This document shows, in pieces, positions 17,345 to 25,636 of a DNA stretch of 35,665 bases (positions within the stretch are counted from its first letter, which is position 1; every line of letters begins with the position of its first letter). The translations under genes were made by a program, and so were the position numbers. The notes beneath the pieces are model-generated. The model searched no databases and was not told where the DNA came from. It was given only the letters and a program-made list of their open reading frames with translations. This DNA is from an uncultured Flavobacteriaceae bacterium (lineage in GTDB: Bacteria; Bacteroidota; Bacteroidia; Flavobacteriales; Flavobacteriaceae): assembly GCA_905381055.1 (NCBI GenBank), contig CAJPUR010000018.1:1-35665 (forward strand), written 5' to 3'.

Positions 17345-17830
17345 ATGGATTTATTAATAATAATTTTATCATTACTAATATGCTTTATTGGATTATTTGG
17401 AAGTTTTACCCCAATAATACCTGCCCCTTTAACATCTTGGATTAGCTTTTTAATTTTAAAATTAAGTGGAGTTGTTTACATATCTAATTTTTTTATAATT
17501 ATTACATTTATAATTTCTGTTTCAATTTTTCTAATTGATTTTTTTCTTCCTCTAATTGGTGCAAAAAAATATGGGGGCTCAAAAAAAGGCATTTTGGGAT
17601 GCACTATAGGACTAATTTTAGGTTTTTTTATTTTTGGAATAATTGGTAGTTTATTTGGTTCAATTACCGGAGCATTTATTGGAGAAAGTTTTAATAAATC
17701 TGATATAAAATCAAGAATTAAGTCTTCCATAGGTGCTTTTGTTGCATTTATTACTGGGATTTTTCTTAAGTTTTCTTTAAGTAGTATTTTTACATTTTTA
17801 TTAATCAAACTATTAATTGAAAATTATTGA
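17345..17830 (+). CDS. DUF456 family membrane protein
   Basis: 161 aa with four or five hydrophobic helices and no large soluble part. GLFGSFTPIIPAPLTSWISFL near the N-terminus and the glycine-rich KYGGSKKGILGCTIGLILG... GSLFGSITGAFIGE in the middle match DUF456, which carries glycine-zipper-like packing. The function of this family is not established. It is divergent from the lipoprotein-ruvC-hemW operon and 54 bases before the next gene. Confidence 0.85.
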   Translation: MDLLIIILSLLICFIGLFGSFTPIIPAPLTSWISFLILKLSGVVYISNFFIIITFIISVSIFLIDFFLPLIGAKKYGGSKKGILGCTIGLILGFFIFGIIGSLFGSITGAFIGESFNKSDIKSRIKSSIGAFVAFITGIFLKFSLSSIFTFLLIKLLIENY

Positions 17831-17869
17831 TTAATACTTTTTTTATTTTCAGAGATAAATAAATTAACC

Positions 17870-17877
17870 TAAATTTG
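17870..17877 (+). promoter_or_regulatory. Probable -7 promoter box before the small membrane protein
   Basis: TAAATTTG matches TAnnTTTG and ends seven bases before the ATG at 17885, so the leader would be only a few bases long. It would drive the small protein, the sigma factor and the NRAMP-related transporter as a unit. Confidence 0.4.
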
Positions 17878-17884
17878 TGTAAAT

Positions 17885-18088
17885 ATGGAACTATTTCTAT
17901 TAACATTCTTTTTAATATCTTTAGCTTTTGCAGGTATAGCTATAAAAATTATTTTTAAGAAGAATGGGCAATTTTCAGGTACATGTGCTAGTCAAAGTCC
18001 TTTTTTAAACAAAGAAAAAGAACCTTGCGGTATATGTGGAAAACTTCCGGATCAAGGAGAATGTAAAAATCCAAATACATCTGTTTAA
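17885..18088 (+). CDS. Small single-span membrane protein with conserved-looking Cys tail
   Basis: 67 aa. One N-terminal helix (LFLLTFFLISLAFAGIAIKIIF) is followed by GQFSGTCASQSPFLNKEKEPCGICGKLPDQGEC. The four cysteines, including a CGIC pair, could bind a metal or form disulfides. From memory, similar proteins are common in flavobacteria and are annotated only as membrane or secreted protein; I cannot verify this here. It is 19 bases before the sigma factor gene, so a link to that regulator is possible but unproven. Confidence 0.8.
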   Translation: MELFLLTFFLISLAFAGIAIKIIFKKNGQFSGTCASQSPFLNKEKEPCGICGKLPDQGECKNPNTSV

Positions 18089-18107
18089 AAATTAACTTCA
18101 ATTTTAA

Positions 18108-18665
18108 ATGATAATTAAAGATGAAAAAAATGCGATTGAACTTGCAAAAAAAAATAACCAAAAAGCATTCAGTTTCTTATTTGAAAAATTTTGGGATCAT
18201 ATATACAATTATCAGTTAAAAAAATCCAATAATCCAAATAAATCTGAAGAGATTGCAGTAATTACTTTTGCAAAAGCATTCGACAAAATTGAGACATATA
18301 ACTCTGATTTTGAGTTTAAGACATGGTTAATTACCATTTCAAAAAATATTCAACTTGACGAATTGAGAAGAGATAATAGAGTAAAAAAAATAAAAATATT
18401 CCAAGAAAATAAAAACATAATTAAAAATATTGCTAATTCTGAACTTTCAGCTGAAGATGAGTTAATAAACAAACAAGATATTTCAGAACTTTTAATTAAA
18501 ATAAAATCTTTAAAAACTGATTATCGAAATATAATTAAATTGAGATTTTTTGAAGAATTAACTTATAAAGAAATTAGTAAAAAAATTAATCTACCTCTAA
18601 ATACTGTGAAAGTAAAACTGTTAAGGGCAAAAAAAATATTAGCTAATAAAATCATAAATGATTAA
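18108..18665 (+). CDS. RNA polymerase sigma factor (sigma-70 family, ECF-like)
   Basis: 185 aa with only two sigma domains. Region 2 covers about residues 8-95 (AFSFLFEKFWDHIYNY, then ITFAKAFDKIETYNSDFEFKTWLITISKNIQLDELRR), which recognises the -10 element and core polymerase. Region 4 covers 127-182 (LRFFEELTYKEISKKINLPLNTVKVKLLRAKKIL), a helix-turn-helix for the upstream element. No anti-sigma gene is recognisable beside it, although the preceding small membrane protein is a candidate partner by position only. The last eight bases overlap the start of the transporter gene, so the two are probably translated together. Confidence 0.9.
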   Translation: MIIKDEKNAIELAKKNNQKAFSFLFEKFWDHIYNYQLKKSNNPNKSEEIAVITFAKAFDKIETYNSDFEFKTWLITISKNIQLDELRRDNRVKKIKIFQENKNIIKNIANSELSAEDELINKQDISELLIKIKSLKTDYRNIIKLRFFEELTYKEISKKINLPLNTVKVKLLRAKKILANKIIND

Positions 18666-19881
18666 AAATTACCTAAAGCTATTAGGTCCTGGTCTTTTAT
18701 TTGCTGGTGCTGCAATTGGTGTTTCCCATTTAGTGCAATCTACAAGAGCAGGAGCAGATTACGGCTGGGGTTTATTGTGGGCTCTAATTTTAGTTAATAT
18801 TTTTAAATACCCTTTTTTTCAATTTGGGCCAAGATATGCATTAGCAACTAATAAAACTTTATTAGAGGGATACCACAAATTGGGTAAGTTATATCTATGG
18901 ATGTATTTTATAATTAATATTGCAACGATGTTCACTATCCAAACTGCAGTTACAATTGTTACTGCTAGTCTAGCCGCAAATGTTTTTGGAATTTCAGAAA
19001 ATCTAGTAATTTGGAGTTTAATAATAACATTTTTATGTTTTTTGATTTTATTATATGGAAAATACAAATTATTAGATAAAATTATAAAATGGATTATTCT
19101 CTTACTTACAATAAGTACTTTTATTGCTGTTTTGATTGCAATTTCAAAAAATACAGCTTATTTATCTTATAAACCAATTATTCCTCAAGGAACAGAATTG
19201 ATTTTTTTAATTGCATTTATGGGATGGATGCCTGCACCATTAGATATTTCAATTTGGCATTCGCTTTGGACAATTGAAAAAAATAAAAATTCAAAAAAAG
19301 TTAATATTGATATTGGTCTACATGATTTTAATGTTGGGTATTTTACAACCATTTTTCTTGGAATTTGTTTTATGGGTCTAGGGGCATTAGTAATGTTTAA
19401 TTCAGATATTGAGTTTTCTGAATCTGGAAGTGTTTTTGCTGATCAATTAATAAATCTTTATACTTCAAACCTTGGAGAAAACTTTTATGTTTTTATTGCT
19501 ATAGCAGCTTTAACAACTATGTTTAGTACTAGTTTAACCACACTTGATGCATCCCCACGAGCAATGGAAAAAACATCAGAACTTTTATTCCCAAAATCAA
19601 AAAAATTGAATTATCTTTTTTGGATTTCATCTTTATCGGTTGGAACATGTCTAATATTTTTATTTTTATTATCAGAAATGGGCAAACTCGTTCAAATAGC
19701 TACAGTATTATCTTTTATCACTGCTCCATTTTATGCAGTTTTAAATTACATATTGGTAACAAGTAAACAAATGCCTGAAAATTATAAGCCTAAAAAATTT
19801 ATCAGAATACTTAGTTTGATTGGGATAATCTTTTTATCAAGTTTTTCTATAGGATATTTGATAATACTTTTAAAACTATAG
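18658..19881 (+). CDS. NRAMP-related membrane transporter lacking the metal-binding DPGN motif
   Basis: 407 aa, about 11 membrane helices, LeuT fold by homology. The overall NRAMP pattern is clear: GPGLLFAG in helix 1, RAGADYGWGLLWALI, and the LGALVMFN... TTMFSTSLTTLDASPRAME region. But the helix 1 motif DPGN, which supplies the Asp and Asn metal ligands in true manganese/iron NRAMPs, is GVSH here (residues 21-24). In helix 6 the Met-Pro of the usual MPH is kept (191-192) but His is Ala. The substrate may therefore differ from Mn2+/Fe2+. It overlaps the sigma factor gene by eight bases and precedes lipA by 26. Confidence 0.85.
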   Translation: MIKNYLKLLGPGLLFAGAAIGVSHLVQSTRAGADYGWGLLWALILVNIFKYPFFQFGPRYALATNKTLLEGYHKLGKLYLWMYFIINIATMFTIQTAVTIVTASLAANVFGISENLVIWSLIITFLCFLILLYGKYKLLDKIIKWIILLLTISTFIAVLIAISKNTAYLSYKPIIPQGTELIFLIAFMGWMPAPLDISIWHSLWTIEKNKNSKKVNIDIGLHDFNVGYFTTIFLGICFMGLGALVMFNSDIEFSESGSVFADQLINLYTSNLGENFYVFIAIAALTTMFSTSLTTLDASPRAMEKTSELLFPKSKKLNYLFWISSLSVGTCLIFLFLLSEMGKLVQIATVLSFITAPFYAVLNYILVTSKQMPENYKPKKFIRILSLIGIIFLSSFSIGYLIILLKL

Positions 19882-19883
19882 TT

Positions 19884-19891
19884 TATCTTTG
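19884..19891 (+). promoter_or_regulatory. Probable -7 promoter box of lipA
   Basis: TATCTTTG matches TAnnTTTG, starting just after the transporter stop and ending 16 bases before the lipA ATG. A TTG at 19858-19860 is 23 bases upstream, slightly more than the usual spacing. Confidence 0.45.
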
Positions 19892-19907
19892 TAAAAAAAT
19901 TGATTTA

Positions 19908-20777
19908 ATGTCATTGGAAACAAAATTAAAAATAAATTCATCCAAGCCTAAATGGATTAGAGTAAAGTTACCTACGGGTAAAAAATATTCGAACTTAAGA
20001 TCTCTTGTTGATAAATATAAACTTAATACAATATGCTCATCAGGAAGTTGTCCCAATATGGCTGAATGTTGGGGAGAGGGCACTGCCACCTTTATGATAC
20101 TTGGAAACATTTGTACTAGATCTTGCGGGTTTTGTGGTGTTAAAACAGGTCGCCCTGAAGGGATTGATTGGTCTGAACCTGAAAAGGTTGCCAAATCAAT
20201 TCAGATTATGAATATTAAACACGCAGTTATTACCTCAGTAGATAGAGATGATTTGAAAGATATGGGCTCAATTATATGGGCTGAAACAATAAATGCGATC
20301 AGAAGGCTAAATCCAAAAACAACTCTCGAAACATTAATTCCTGACTTTCAAGGAAATTTAAGAAATATCGATAGAATAATTAATGTTTCTCCTGAAGTTG
20401 TTTCTCACAATGTTGAAACTGTAAGAAGGTTGACTAGAGAGGTAAGAATTCAAGCAAAGTATGATAGAAGTCTTGATGTTTTAAAATATTTAAAAGATAG
20501 AGGAGTAAGAAGAACTAAGTCTGGACTAATGTTAGGTCTGGGTGAAAAAGAAAGTGAAGTATTAGAAACGCTTCACGATTTAAAAAATTCAGGAGTCAAT
20601 ATAATTACTATTGGTCAATATTTACAACCTTCAAAAAAACATTTGCCAGTAAAATCTTTTATTCATCCTGACCAATTTGAAAAATACAAGTTAATAGCTG
20701 AGGATCTTGGATTTCTTCATGTAGAAAGTGGCCCATTGGTTCGCTCTTCATACAAAGCTCATAAACATATTGAGTGA
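19908..20777 (+). CDS. lipA: Lipoyl synthase
   Basis: Radical SAM enzyme that inserts two sulfurs into octanoyl groups on 2-oxo-acid dehydrogenase E2 and GcvH. The 289 aa protein carries both clusters: the auxiliary one with Cys43, Cys48 and Cys54 in CSSGSCPNMAEC, and the SAM cluster Cys69-x3-Cys73-x2-Cys76 in CTRSCGFC. The C-terminal RSSYKA (279-284) contains the conserved Ser that serves as the fourth ligand of the auxiliary cluster. SHNVETVRRL and GLGE are further family landmarks. It serves complexes such as the one containing PdhB, encoded at 2401. Its stop is six bases from that of the convergent lpxK. Confidence 0.98.
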   Translation: MSLETKLKINSSKPKWIRVKLPTGKKYSNLRSLVDKYKLNTICSSGSCPNMAECWGEGTATFMILGNICTRSCGFCGVKTGRPEGIDWSEPEKVAKSIQIMNIKHAVITSVDRDDLKDMGSIIWAETINAIRRLNPKTTLETLIPDFQGNLRNIDRIINVSPEVVSHNVETVRRLTREVRIQAKYDRSLDVLKYLKDRGVRRTKSGLMLGLGEKESEVLETLHDLKNSGVNIITIGQYLQPSKKHLPVKSFIHPDQFEKYKLIAEDLGFLHVESGPLVRSSYKAHKHIE

Positions 20778-20783
20778 AATTTT

Positions 20784-21797
20784 TTAATTAATCAATTTTT
20801 GTATTTTTTTCTGAAAATTAATTTCATCGCTTTTATTGAAATTTAATTTAATAGGCAAGTAAAAAATTTGGATATCATTAATTAGTGGCTTTAGTCTTAC
20901 ATAATCTTTTTCAGTAGTCAAAATGATTCCTTCATTAGATAAATTAGTTATCTTATTTACATCTTCTTTTTTAAAGAAATAATGATTTGGATAGTTGATT
21001 TTTTTAAAATCAAGATTTAATGATTTCAAAAATTCAATTAATGGGGAGGGATCAGCTATTCCTGTAATAAGTGTAAATTTTTTATTTTTTAATTTTTTTA
21101 AAGGAATTATTTTTTTGTCGGAAAAAATTCTATTATTATAACTAATGGAACAGAAAAATATACTATCATTACTAAAATCGATATTTCTTATTATTTTTTT
21201 TTTAATTAATTGATCTATATTGGTGGGACATTTTGTAACTAAAATAATATCTGCTCTTTTATATCCTCTTTTGTTTTCTCTTAAATTCCCATAAGGTAAA
21301 ATATTATCATTATAAAAAGGATTTTTATATGTTGTTAAAAGAATTGAAACTTTTGGCTTTACCCATCGATGCTGAAAAGCATCATCCCATAAACAAATAG
21401 AATTTCCTTTATCCAGACTTATAATATATTCCATTCCATTTCTTCTGCTTTCACTCAAAATAACATCAACGCCTGGATTTTTATGTTGAAGCATCAAAGG
21501 TTCATCTCCAGTTTCTTCAACCTTTGATTTAAAATTAATATGATAAATACCTTTAGATTTTCTTTTATAACCTCTACTTAAAACAAACACTTCAAATTCA
21601 TTTTTAAAAGTTTTAATTAAATAATCAACTAAAACCGACTTTCCTGTTCCACCTGTAGATAAATTACCAACACTTATAGTTGGCATTTTATATTCTCTAC
21701 TTTTAAAAAAATTGTAATCAAAAAAAATATTTCTAATGAAGGTAATAACTTCAAAAAAAAATGAGAACAAAATTAGAATTGGATTTTTCAATTTCAT
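20784..21797 (-). CDS. lpxK: Tetraacyldisaccharide 4'-kinase
   Basis: Phosphorylates the 4' position of the lipid A disaccharide at the inner membrane. The protein is 337 aa from the ATG at 21797; an in-frame TTG 11 codons upstream is less likely. An N-terminal hydrophobic anchor (PILILFSFFFEVITFIRNIFF) is followed by the P-loop VGNLSTGGTGKS (43-54). Also present are FVLSRGYKRKSKG, TGDEPLML and CLWDDAFQHRWVKP, with the conserved DD(A/G)FQHR motif. LTTEKDYVRL near the C-terminus is also diagnostic. With waaA it belongs to lipid A-Kdo assembly. Confidence 0.96.
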   Translation of the reverse strand: MKLKNPILILFSFFFEVITFIRNIFFDYNFFKSREYKMPTISVGNLSTGGTGKSVLVDYLIKTFKNEFEVFVLSRGYKRKSKGIYHINFKSKVEETGDEPLMLQHKNPGVDVILSESRRNGMEYIISLDKGNSICLWDDAFQHRWVKPKVSILLTTYKNPFYNDNILPYGNLRENKRGYKRADIILVTKCPTNIDQLIKKKIIRNIDFSNDSIFFCSISYNNRIFSDKKIIPLKKLKNKKFTLITGIADPSPLIEFLKSLNLDFKKINYPNHYFFKKEDVNKITNLSNEGIILTTEKDYVRLKPLINDIQIFYLPIKLNFNKSDEINFQKKIQKLIN

Positions 21798-21814
21798 GAG
21801 GACCAATATAATAT

Positions 21815-21822
21815 TATATTTG
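21815..21822 (+). promoter_or_regulatory. Possible -7 promoter box of the Nif3-like gene
   Basis: TATATTTG matches TAnnTTTG, 53 bases before the ATG at 21876 in the 78-base gap between divergent lpxK and the Nif3-like gene. Confidence 0.35.
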
Positions 21823-21875
21823 TAATTCAAATTGAATTGTAAATAACCAATTACATTTTTGTTATTACTTAATGT

Positions 21876-22970
21876 ATGAAAATAAAAAAAATTATTTCTA
21901 TAATTGAGAACTGGGTTCCATTAGAATACAGTGAAGACTATGATAATGTTGGACTTATTATAGGTGATGAAGAAAAAAAATGTTCGGGTATTCTTATCAC
22001 GTTAGATACAAACGAATTAGTTATAGATGAAGCTGTAAGGAGGAACTGTAATTTTATATTGAGTTTTCATCCAATAATCTTTTCTGGAATTAAAAAAATA
22101 ACTGAAAGAAATTATGTTGAAAAAACTATAGTTAAAGCAATAAAGAATGATATTTCAATTTATTCAATTCATACTGCACTTGATAATTACAAATTTGGAG
22201 TAAGTCATAAAATAGGAGAAAGATTGGGTTTGATTAAACAAGAAATTTTAATACCTAAAAAAAATACTTTAGTTAAATTAAATGTAAATATTCCTTTAGA
22301 TCATTATGAAAAAGTTAAAAAGCAATTATTTTTATATGGAGCAGGCGAGCAAGGAAATTATAAAAATTCAAGTTTTACCCTGGATGGTAGTGGACAGTTT
22401 TCAGGAAATGAAAAAAGTAATCCATTTATAGGTGTTAAAAAGAAAAATATTAAAGTGGATGAAAAACAATTAAACTTAATTTTTCAAAAACATAAAAAAA
22501 GTAAAATTTTAAAAAAATTAAAAGAAGTTCATCCTTACGAACAAATTTCATATGAAGTTTATACAATTAATAACGTAAATGAGGAAATTGGATTAGGAAG
22601 TATAGGTGATCTTAAAAATTCTATGAATTCAAAAGAATTTTTAAGATTTTTAAAAAATAGAATGAATACAAAACTAATTAGACATAGTAATTTAATATTC
22701 AAAAACATAAAAAAAGTTGCCATTCTTGGAGGATCAGGAAGTTTTTCTATAGAAAGTGCAATACAAAAAAAAGCTGATGTTTTAATAACTGGTGACTTAA
22801 AATATCATGATTTTTTTAAATCTAATAATAAAATTATTTTAATGGATATTGGGCATTATGAAAGTGAGCAATTCACAAAAAAAATAATCTTAGACTATCT
22901 TACAAAAAAAATACCTAGTTTTGCATGCGTTTTATCAAGAGTTAAAACAAACCCTATAAATTATTATTAA
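21876..22970 (+). CDS. Nif3-like dinuclear metal centre protein
   Basis: 364 aa cytoplasmic protein of the Nif3/YbgI family, which forms hexameric rings with a two-metal site; the cellular role is not firmly established. Family features are ENWVPLEYSEDYDNVGLIIGD at the start, LSFHPIIFSG (metal His), SIHTALDNYKFGVSHKIGERLG (His and Asp ligands), and near the end VLITGDLKYHDFF with GHYESEQF. About 130 residues between these halves (roughly 125-245) form the inserted PII-like/YqfO domain, including LKEVHPYEQISYEVY. The gene is followed after four bases by the coiled-coil protein, so they are an operon. This gene pair is commonly seen in bacteria. Confidence 0.9.
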   Translation: MKIKKIISIIENWVPLEYSEDYDNVGLIIGDEEKKCSGILITLDTNELVIDEAVRRNCNFILSFHPIIFSGIKKITERNYVEKTIVKAIKNDISIYSIHTALDNYKFGVSHKIGERLGLIKQEILIPKKNTLVKLNVNIPLDHYEKVKKQLFLYGAGEQGNYKNSSFTLDGSGQFSGNEKSNPFIGVKKKNIKVDEKQLNLIFQKHKKSKILKKLKEVHPYEQISYEVYTINNVNEEIGLGSIGDLKNSMNSKEFLRFLKNRMNTKLIRHSNLIFKNIKKVAILGGSGSFSIESAIQKKADVLITGDLKYHDFFKSNNKIILMDIGHYESEQFTKKIILDYLTKKIPSFACVLSRVKTNPINYY

Positions 22971-22974
22971 TATT

Positions 22975-23754
22975 ATGGCAAAGAAAAAAGATATTTCAGT
23001 TGAAAAAAAATTAAGAGCTTTATTTGATCTACAACTAATAGATTCCAGAATAGACGAAATAAAAAGTGTAAGAGGAGAGTTGCCTCTTGAAGTCAAAGAT
23101 CTTGAAGATGAAATTTCTGGTTTTAATAGTAAAATATCCAAAATAAATGACGAAATTTCAAATTATGAATCAAATATTAAAGATTTAAAAAATTCAATTG
23201 AACAAGCAAAAGAATTAATAAAAAAATATTCTGAAAAACTAAAAAATGTCAGAAATAATAGGGAATATAATTCTATTGTAAAAGAAGAGGAATATCAAAA
23301 ATTAGAAATTGAATTAGCTGAAAAGAAAATCAAAGATTCTAAAATCTTATCTGAAGAAAAAAATACCAAAATTAATGAGCTTCAAGAAAAATTAGATGAA
23401 AAAAATAAACACCTAGAGGCTAAAAAAGGTGAATTAGATGAAATTTTAAATGAAACAAAGAAAGAAGAAGATTTACTTTTGAAACAGTCTGAGATTTATG
23501 AGAAAAAAATTGATGAACAATTAATTAAAGCATATAAAAGGATTAGATTAAATGTCAAAAACGGCTTAGCAATTGTTCCAATTGAAAGAGGTGCTTCTGG
23601 TGGTTCTTTTTTTACTATACCCCCCCAAATCCAAATGGAAATTGCTTCAAGACAAAAAATTATTACTGATGAATTTAGTGGAAGAATTTTAATCGACCCA
23701 GATCTAGCAAAAGAAGAAAAAGCAAAGATATTAAAATTGATAAAATCATTATAA
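22975..23754 (+). CDS. Coiled-coil protein of the C4 zinc-ribbon family with the zinc ligands lost
   Basis: 259 aa. Residues 10-180 are a long Lys/Glu-rich coiled coil, with NNREYNSIVKEEEY near 94-107, a typical family hairpin. The C-terminal domain keeps the outline of the zf-RING_7 ribbon (ERGASGGSFFTIPPQIQMEI, then IITDEFSGRILIDP). The four positions that are cysteine in standard members are Ser208, Ser211, Asp232 and Ser235. No cysteine remains in the protein, so it cannot hold the zinc. The fold is probably stabilised in another way. Members of the family are linked to RNA or DNA transactions, but no role is proven. Co-transcribed with the Nif3-like gene. Confidence 0.88.
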   Translation: MAKKKDISVEKKLRALFDLQLIDSRIDEIKSVRGELPLEVKDLEDEISGFNSKISKINDEISNYESNIKDLKNSIEQAKELIKKYSEKLKNVRNNREYNSIVKEEEYQKLEIELAEKKIKDSKILSEEKNTKINELQEKLDEKNKHLEAKKGELDEILNETKKEEDLLLKQSEIYEKKIDEQLIKAYKRIRLNVKNGLAIVPIERGASGGSFFTIPPQIQMEIASRQKIITDEFSGRILIDPDLAKEEKAKILKLIKSL

Positions 23755-23887
23755 ATTAAATATTTGAAATACTTGCTCAAATCAACAATTATTTATTTTT
23801 ATTTAATCTAAATATAAATTATTGAAAATCAGTTATTTATATTGTTTCTAAATTCTTTCTAATTTATTTTTACATAAAAAATATATT

Positions 23888-24118
23888 ATGGAAGTTAAAT
23901 CTATATCGTCTTGTATTAATTGTGAAAACTTATTACCATCCTTTGATTGTTCAAAGCATCAAATTGAAGTTGATTTGGATAAAGTTTGCTCTGATCATAC
24001 TTTTAAAAAATCATTATCTAAAAATTCAAGTTGTGTAAATTGTAACAATTTTAAAACTAAAGCATGTCCAAATCCTGCTCTTGCTGGTGATGGAATGCTA
24101 TGTTTCTCTTGGTCATAA
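23888..24118 (+). CDS. Small protein with a duplicated four-cysteine module
   Basis: 76 aa, cytoplasmic, no signal peptide. Two copies of one pattern are visible: SSCINC...C...C with cysteines 9, 12, 21 and 34 (C-x2-C-x8-C-x12-C), and SSCVNC...C...C with cysteines 49, 52, 60 and 72 (C-x2-C-x7-C-x11-C). His24 and His37 in the first copy add further possible ligands. It is probably a two-site zinc or iron-sulfur protein, by inference from the pattern. I recognise no named family. It stands alone between the Nif3 operon and the convergent photolyase, whose stop is five bases away. Confidence 0.75.
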   Translation: MEVKSISSCINCENLLPSFDCSKHQIEVDLDKVCSDHTFKKSLSKNSSCVNCNNFKTKACPNPALAGDGMLCFSWS

Positions 24119-24123
24119 GTAAA

Positions 24124-25560
24124 TTATTTAGGTCTTACATGAATTCTCAATATTTTTGAGGATTCACGTCTGACTATATTATCCTTTCTTAGTAGCCAAA
24201 GCTGATTTTTAGTTTTGTTGTCATTTAACTTAACATTTACAATCGGTTTAGGATATTTTTTTACATCTTTTTTATCTATTAAATCAATTTGGTTTAGTTC
24301 CCATGGCTTGTGAATAAGTTCTTTTGGGACTTCTTTTAATTCAGGTATCCATTTTTTTATAAATATTGCATCAGGATCTTTCTCTATTGATTGTTTAATT
24401 GGATTATATACTCTAATTGAGTTAATACCAGTAACACCAGCTTGCATCTGAAATTGAGTAAAATGAATACCTGGTTCGTAGTCTAAAAATAATTTAGCTA
24501 TGTGATAAACTCCTCTTCTCCAATCCTGATGTAAATGGTGACACAAAAATGAAACCAACATTGCACGCATTCTAAAATTTAACCATCCATTATTAATTAG
24601 ACAACGCATACTGGCATCAACAATCGGAAAACCAGTTTCACCTTTTTTCCATTTTTCTAAATATTCATCATTATTATCATATAACATTTTTTCATAACCA
24701 AAATTTATGCAGTTAAATTCATAGGAACAGTCAACTTCAAATTTTTGAATGAAATGTGATCTCCATTTTAATCTTGCTAAAAAAACATCGAATGACCTTT
24801 TATTTAGTTTATAACTAGAGCTGTTTTTTACGATTTGATAAACATACCTTAGGCTAATATTTCCCCAAGAAAGATAAGTAGACAATCTACTACATGAACT
24901 TCTACTTTTTTGAGGGAAAGAAATATTTGTTGCATATTTTTTTCCTCTTTCCTTTATAAATGAATCAAGATATTTGATTGCAAATCTTTGACCAGCTGGT
25001 TGAAATTCTTTTGGATATTTTTTCAATTCAGGTATTTTTTCAGTAGTAAAATCATGTAATGATTTTTCAATTTTAAAATTTGTTTTACTAAATTTATTTT
25101 TAACTACTGAAGAATTAATGTACCTAAACCAATTTCTGTCCCACCCAATTCTGTCTTTTTTACCTCTTAAAACTCCCTGTTTATCAAATTCTCTCCAAAA
25201 AACACCATTTTTATTAAGAATTTCAGAAACTTTCTTATCTCTTTGCCAAGATAAATGAATTCCACTTTCCTTGTATGATAAAACATTTGATATTGAGTAT
25301 CTACTAATTAAATATTTAAAAATAATTTCTCCGTCACCAAAAAAAATATTCACTTGCCTATTAAATATTTTTAATTCTCTATTTATATCTAATATTGAAT
25401 TGTATATAAAATGAAGATGTCTCATACTTGTATCATGATAGCTTATCAATTTAGGTTCAAATAAATATATAATGATGTATTCCTCTTTTTGATTTTCAGC
25501 CCAAAATAAAGGTTCGTGGTCAATTGTTCTAATATCCCTTTTTAACCAAACAATATTCAA
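24124..25560 (-). CDS. Cryptochrome/photolyase family flavoprotein
   Basis: Likely light-driven DNA repair enzyme or blue-light receptor, 478 aa. The start is TTG: the codon before it is a TAA stop in frame and no ATG follows for about 60 codons. The N-terminal antenna domain begins [20 protein letters not shown]. The FAD domain includes [28 protein letters not shown]-like text (LKWRSHF), [28 protein letters not shown] and [19 protein letters not shown]. The [13 protein letters not shown] stretch near the end is typical. It differs from E. coli PhrB and cry-DASH around the flavin loop ([11 protein letters not shown]), so it belongs to a separate clade whose lesion specificity I cannot give. 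A TATTTTTG promoter box lies 19 bases upstream. Confidence 0.9.
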   Translation of the reverse strand: MNIVWLKRDIRTIDHEPLFWAENQKEEYIIIYLFEPKLISYHDTSMRHLHFIYNSILDINRELKIFNRQVNIFFGDGEIIFKYLISRYSISNVLSYKESGIHLSWQRDKKVSEILNKNGVFWREFDKQGVLRGKKDRIGWDRNWFRYINSSVVKNKFSKTNFKIEKSLHDFTTEKIPELKKYPKEFQPAGQRFAIKYLDSFIKERGKKYATNISFPQKSRSSCSRLSTYLSWGNISLRYVYQIVKNSSSYKLNKRSFDVFLARLKWRSHFIQKFEVDCSYEFNCINFGYEKMLYDNNDEYLEKWKKGETGFPIVDASMRCLINNGWLNFRMRAMLVSFLCHHLHQDWRRGVYHIAKLFLDYEPGIHFTQFQMQAGVTGINSIRVYNPIKQSIEKDPDAIFIKKWIPELKEVPKELIHKPWELNQIDLIDKKDVKKYPKPIVNVKLNDNKTKNQLWLLRKDNIVRRESSKILRIHVRPK

Positions 25561-25579
25561 TTAAAATGCAATTTTTTTA

Positions 25580-25587
25580 CAAAAATA
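25580..25587 (-). promoter_or_regulatory. Probable -7 promoter box of the photolyase gene
   Basis: Minus-strand TATTTTTG matches TAnnTTTG, 19 bases before the TTG start at 25560. Its position supports that start. Confidence 0.45.
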
Positions 25588-25636
25588 ATAAATAGCTATT
25601 ATAATCTAAAAAAATATTTTCCTTAATAAATAAATA

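Noticed and set aside
23496-23780. Minus-strand open frame of 94 codons near the end of the coiled-coil gene
   Set aside because: Antisense to well-supported coding sequence, no promoter or family signal.
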